Part shown: positions 59,558 to 64,000 of the stretch, piece after piece
Numbering within the stretch: the stretch's first letter is position 1
Layout: each line of letters begins with the position of its first letter
From: Schistosoma haematobium
Taxonomy: Eukaryota; Platyhelminthes; Trematoda; Strigeidida; Schistosomatidae
Direction: 5' to 3'
Length of the DNA stretch: 64,000 nt
NCBI RefSeq assembly: GCF_000699445.3
Contig: NC_067196.1
Span: 6,982,616-7,046,615, forward strand
Notes under the pieces: generated by a model
Told to the model about the DNA's origin: nothing
Seen by the model: only the letters and a program-made list of their open reading frames with translations
The model's database searches: none
Position numbers and translations under genes: made by a program

Positions 59558-59705
59558 GAAGTGGTTATTTCTATTAATCTTACATTTTCTCTTTTTCATC
59601 ACGTTGTAAAGACATCCAATTCAGTTGAAAATATTCAACGAAAATTTTCTGAAACAGCACCACTATCTTTACAGAACCAATTACATCAGTCTTCAGAAAA
59701 TAAAG
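59558..59705 (+). CDS. Candidate internal exon of an unidentified plus-strand gene
   Basis: Bounded by TTACATTTAG and an AAAG|GTAGGA donor. Only one frame is open: VVISINLTFSLFHHVVKTSN, then SVENIQRKFSETAPLSLQNQ and LHQSSENK. No family recognised. It looks coding in composition, but a 148-base open frame in AT-rich DNA can occur by chance. Confidence 0.3.
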
Positions 59706-59952
59706 GTAGGATATTCCTCAATATTCTGTCAATATAATCCTTATTTTATTGTAAGGAAGAGAGATTCACAAATGTAATTTTAGGTTTTATTGCTGAATAT
59801 TGACTTGAGAAACTTGTTTATTCATGCAGTACAGAACTAGATGTCTAATTACATATAAAAGAACGGATCTATATATTTAAGATATTTTGACAGAACTAAG
59901 CATTTTGAAATATACATATATATATACATTAACTGGTATTTCCTTGGAAAAC

Positions 59953-60020
59953 CTTGGACCAGATTGCCAGGCGAAACGTTCGCTGAGATTTTACAACTAC
60001 ATTCTTCCTCTTTAGATATT
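59953..60020 (+). repeat. Short dispersed repeat, copy 2
   Basis: Shorter version of the repeat at 24083, with GACCAGATTGCCAGGCGAAA; lacks ~20 internal bases. Confidence 0.45.
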
Positions 60021-60204
60021 TCTGGTATTTATTAACGCATTTAAATATGTAATTACTAATTGGGAGAAAAGAAATGTTGAGAAGTAATGAGCTCCAGAAA
60101 CTTCAAGTATTAGAAAATTACTAGTATTTGGGAGACTGGAACTAATAGTCTTCTACTGTATCAAGTACTCTGTTTATAACCAGGGCTTTTTTAACACTTG
60201 CATA

Positions 60205-60395
60205 TATTATAGTTGAATTCATGAGTCAATTGAAGCTAGATCATCATGGAAAACCTGGAGTTGCAGTATGGGACTCCTCAACTGTACATATCCACGACTT
60301 CGCCCGGCGAGATTCGAACCCATGACCTATCAATCTCGCGCTCAAACGCCTAACCTCTAGACGGCACCCAACGGTGTTAATGTCTAACTTGGATA
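60205..60395 (-). repeat. Family I SINE with internal ribozyme deletion
   Basis: Minus sense keeps the B box (GGTTCGAATCTCGCC) and TTGAGGAGTCCC, but stem II, GAAAC and helix III are deleted. Confidence 0.68.
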
Positions 60396-60654
60396 TTTGT
60401 CAATAAGTTCTACTTACCGTTTACTTACTGTTTCTATACATAAGTAGTATGTTTTGAAACCGTAAAATAATGGTAGTAATTACACGTAGTAAAACCAGTT
60501 TGTTGGATATCCATTCCCAATCAATTGATTAAGTTAATTAACTGCGATGTTCATTTCGGTTCACAAATCATTAAACTATCAGATAGATACTTAACTAGAC
60601 AAATCGACTTCTTATTTTCATTCATCTATTCTACAATAAAATTTTGATGTGGTG

Positions 60655-60830
60655 AATTTGTGTGGAGTTTTGTTCTCTGAACTGGATGGTTTAGTCGTGG
60701 AGCTTTCATTGTTCTTCTGAATGACATTATCAGCACAACCATTAGGTAGACTTCTTCAGGTGACTTCTACCTGATGTTTTGTGCTGATGATGTCGATTAG
60801 AGAACACAACTCCATCACAACAAAATATAC
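60655..60830. repeat. Palindromic fold-back repeat, copy 2
   Basis: Same family: GTGGAGTTTTGTTCTCTGAA near 60663 is mirrored by AGAGAACACAACTCCATC near 60808, with inner arms GTAGACTTCTTCAGG / CTACCTGATG. Confidence 0.62.
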
Positions 60831-61059
60831 TTGTTCATTCTTATTAAAGTGTATTTATTGGATCTCTTTCCATCTTCTAAGTTATTTTATTAGTTATCAA
60901 ACTATGTGAAATTACTTGCTTCCAACTTCTCAGTGTCTTTTTTTTATAGAAGTTCTTATCTAATAGTGACAGTCAGAGTGAAGATAGGAAAACATAAGTA
61001 TTATGAATAAGAAATCATCATCAGCTGACAACATTCAGAGTCTTTTGGTAGCACTGAGC

Positions 61060-61800
61060 AACAATACCAGAATGTTTGAAATGCGCTTCCCCCCCTCTAT
61101 ACTGCGCGGCAGTTCGTCCTGTTTTAATTTACGGCTGCGAAACGTGGCCATTAAGTGTAGAAGATATTCGAAAACAACTAGTATTTGACCACAGATGCTT
61201 TAGAAATATTGCTCGCATTTGCCGGGATCATCGGGTAAGTAACGGTGAGGTTAAACGCAGGTTATTAGGGAATGATGGTTAATCAATTGATAAGGTCGTG
61301 AATCTTCATCAAATGAGATGGAAGGGTCACGTGTTACGTATGCCTGAATACTGATTACCACGACGCGCAATGATGATTAGTGTAGGGGATGGTCGGAAGA
61401 AAGTTAGGGGCGGACAAACCAAAACGTGAGATCAGTGCTTGAAGTCACTAACTTCTAGTCTGAGCCATGTTGGTAGACGCAGACGATTTGTTGGGAGTCC
61501 GCGTGACTATCGTAACCAATGGTTGGAAACTGGGTGATATGGTTTAGAACAGATCACAATGGTGTAGATGTATACACTGCCTGTCTTCTTTTAAACTATG
61601 TGATTAAAATTATTTCTTATCTTTCTTTTTACGAACCAATTCTTTCTTCTTGTACTATATCCTTATATACAATCTTTCTTTTATATCTTACCAATGTTGA
61701 ATTAACTATTTCTATAAATTTGGTGTTCATCTTGTTGTGATAATGAGGTATGGCAACTTGGACCGAAGCATATATATGCCTGGTCTTACTTTGTACCCTA
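61060..61800 (+). mobile_element. TGAC-family RTE-like 3' end
   Basis: Reads RPVLIYGCETWPLSVEDIRK, FDHRCFRNIARICRDHRVSN, then decayed LRWKGHVLRM and GDGRKKVRGGQTKT. UTR ends near GGTCTTACTTTGTACC and is directly followed by the tail of the element at 61802. Confidence 0.78.
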
Positions 61801-61801
61801 C

Positions 61802-62975
61802 TTACTTACTTACTTACGCCTGTTACTCCTCTTGAAGGAGCATAGGCCGCTCACCAGCATTCTCCATCCAATTCTGTCCCAAGCAATCCTTTATAGCTCT
61901 TTCCAGTTGTTATTCATCCTTTTCATAACTGGCTCCATTCTCCGACGTGATGTGTTTTATGGCCTTTCTTTTCTCCACTTCCCTTCAGGATTCCGAGTTA
62001 GCGCTTGCCTCATGATGCAGTTTGATGATTTGCGTAGTGTATGTCCTATCCATTTCTATCGTCTTTTCCTAATTTCCTCCTCAGATGGAAGTTGGTTTGT
62101 TCTCTCCCACAGAAGGCTATTGCTGATGGTATCCGGCCAATGGATGTTGAGTGTCTTGCGTAGACAACCATTTATAAATAATTATACCTTCTTTATGATG
62201 GTTGTGGTAGTTCTTCAAGTTTCAGCTCCGTACAGTAGAACTGCCTTGACGTTCGTATTGAAGATTCTAACTTTGATATTGGTTGAAAGTTGTTTTGAGT
62301 TCCACATGTTCTTCAATTGTAGGAATGCGACCCTTGCTTTGCCGATCCTCGCCTTTACGTCTGTATCGGATCCTCCTTGTTCATCGATGATACTTCCCAG
62401 GTATGTGAAGGACTCTACATCTTCCAGAGTTTCGCCATCAAGAGTGATTGGATTGCTGTTCTCCGTTTTAAATTTGAGGACCTTGGTTTTCCCCTTGTGT
62501 ATACTGAGGCCTACTGATGCAGAGACTGCTGCTACACTGGCTGTCTTCATCTGCATCTGTTCGCGTGTACGCGATAGGAGGGCTAGGTCATCTGCGAAGT
62601 CCAAATCGTCGTATTGATTCCGAGCTGTCCATTGTATTCCGTGTTTTCCTTCAGATGCCGAGGTCTTCATAATCCAGTCGACCACCAGAAGAAAGAGGAA
62701 GGGAGAGAGTAAACAGCCTTGTCTGACTCCGGTCCTTACTTGGAATTCATCTGTCAGCTGTCCTCCATGCACGACCTTGCACTGTAGTCGTCATATGAGT
62801 TCCGGATAATGCTTACAATCTTCTCAGGAACTCCGTAGTGTCGAAGAAGTTTCCATAATGTCCTCCTATCTACACTGTCGAATGCCTTTTCATGATCAAT
62901 GAAGTTGATGTATAGTGACGAGTTCCACTCAACTGATTGTTCGACGATGATCCGTAGTGCTGCACTTTGGTACTG
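61802..62975 (-). mobile_element. GTAA-tailed RTE element, longest copy
   Basis: Minus strand from 62975: ALRIIVEQSVEWNSSLYINF, DHEKAFDSVDRRTLWKLLRH, then a one-base frameshift near 62765. Next come VRTGVRQGCLLSPFLFLLVV, DLDFADDLALLSRTREQMQM with the FADD box, and the ETLEDVESFTYLGSIIDEQ segment to the end. The tail (TTAC)n is at 61802-61816. The 5' truncation joins it to a SINE fragment at 62976. Confidence 0.9.
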
Positions 62976-63175
62976 GACCACTGAGCCGACATCTAACGGT
63001 GTAAGTACCTAACATCAACCAATCCACGAAATTGCGTGACCATCTTCCATCGTAATGAGGTAGATACCTGTCTCTACCCAACACCGATTACTTACACTGG
63101 CCATGACTTCTCAATAGAACTCCGAGAATTCCCTCACGAAGCTAGTCACTAGTGAGTGTGGTGCGGACTACTTAT
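62976..63175 (-). repeat. Family I SINE, 5' part only
   Basis: Minus sense: leader from CACTAGTGACTAGC to the A-box region GCTCAGTGGTCCAG; joined at 62975 to an RTE element. Confidence 0.65.
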
Positions 63176-63440
63176 ATTGACATAAGTAATATATAACGCA
63201 AGTCGGGAATGTAATGTCTGGCAACAGAAGATTGGGAAGATCAAGAAAGGAAGAATGGAAACAGAAAGCAATTAGTATAGAAATGCAAGAACAATGAAGT
63301 CCGAGACAATTATTGAACACTTTGCAAATTAATCATTATAGTATGGTTTTTCTGTTTTGCCAAGTAACTCTGTAATGTTGAGCTAAGTATAATTCGGTTG
63401 TTCTCACCTGTGTTCTCCTTCATTACAGTGAGCGCATGTT
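63175..63440 (+). repeat. Diverged copy of the ~280-bp repeat
   Basis: Plus sense matches AATGTCTGGCAACAGAAG, AACAATGAAGTCCGAGACA and the AGTAACTCTGTAATGTTG blocks. Confidence 0.5.
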
Positions 63441-63477
63441 AATGATCAATATAGGGGTTGTGAAGATTATCAAGTTT

Positions 63478-63625
63478 TTGATTGAAATCATTAACCGATT
63501 GATGTTAGACCACCGTTGGAAACCTGGAAGTACTGGACGGTCTAAGTGGATGATCTAACATCAATCGGTTCATGATCTCAATCAAAAACTTATTAATCTT
63601 TACAACCCCAATACTGATATCATCA
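63478..63625 (+). repeat. Family I 3' ends as a hairpin
   Basis: GATTGAAATCATTAACC at 63480 is mirrored by GGTTCATGATCTCAATC at 63568-63584. The left arm is the inverted 3' end to the cleavage site (TACTGGACGG), the right arm the direct 3' end; the spacer is ~30 bases. Confidence 0.78.
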
Positions 63626-64000
63626 TATTAACAAATACTACTGTTAGACTATTCAGGTGATAATGATTTCTTATAATCATTGAATAAAATGTACTTCAAT
63701 TACTATGTAGGATTTGAAAACATCATTTCTTCTGTATTGAATAATAATTTCATTAAATTATATTATAATACAAATTCCGTATCTTTTATAAAACTAGTTT
63801 TACTAATTAGTCTGAGGTTATTTGTTCCTGATTGGAAAAGTGCTACTTATGAAAAATATAACATAATAATACATAAGTTAGGGGTCCTAATGAATTTGTA
63901 AAGAATGATCGAATAAAACTGACATGAATAATATGAGTGATGAAAGTCTTCTGAATGAGAATGACATCTTCATTCATCCCAATTACAGTGATCAGTTTTA

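Overview
The window looks like nuclear DNA of a blood fluke (Schistosoma or a close trematode relative). It is AT-rich, gene-poor, has long introns and is packed with dispersed repeats. Three repeat families carry hammerhead ribozyme cores beside tRNA-like pol III boxes, as known for the schistosome SM-alpha repeats. RTE-type, Penelope-like and Ty3/gypsy retroelements complete a typical schistosome repeat set. No operons, CRISPR arrays or bona fide tRNA genes were seen.

Two host genes can be read with confidence, both on the minus strand. (1) 222-11393 is a Yippee-like (YPEL) gene: exon 1 at 11241-11393, a very long exon 2 at 7390-8580, and a probable last exon at 222-497. The Yippee zinc fold is split over exons 1 and 2 and is followed by a long Ser/Asn/His-rich extension. 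(2) 35987-43197 is a Hairy/Enhancer-of-split (HES) transcription factor with four phase-consistent exons: bHLH in exons 2-3, Orange-like region in exon 4, and the C-terminus WRPW.

By region: 0.6-7.1 kb (YPEL last intron) holds fragments of two RTE-like families and hammerhead repeats. 8.7-15.6 kb is mostly unassigned unique or very old sequence. 15.65-19.59 kb is a 3.9 kb Ty3/gypsy element with paired LTRs but most of gag, all of protease and the start of RT deleted; an inverted solo LTR with a GGTT duplication lies at 20.2-20.6 kb. 22-34 kb is SINE/RTE debris. 34.6-46 kb holds the HES gene with repeats in its introns and upstream. 48.2-49.5 kb is a Penelope-like element, next to an inverted pair of hammerhead repeats at 50.1-50.7 kb. 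52.6-63.6 kb is again SINE and RTE copies, one nearly identical to a copy at 29.1 kb.

The most interesting pattern is structural. In all three hammerhead families, several copies are fold-backs: an inverted copy of the 3' part runs into or through the ribozyme and then joins a direct copy. One hammerhead core with a compensatory base-pair change lies in sense orientation in HES intron 3. The element family names are from memory of published schistosome repeats; no search could be run.
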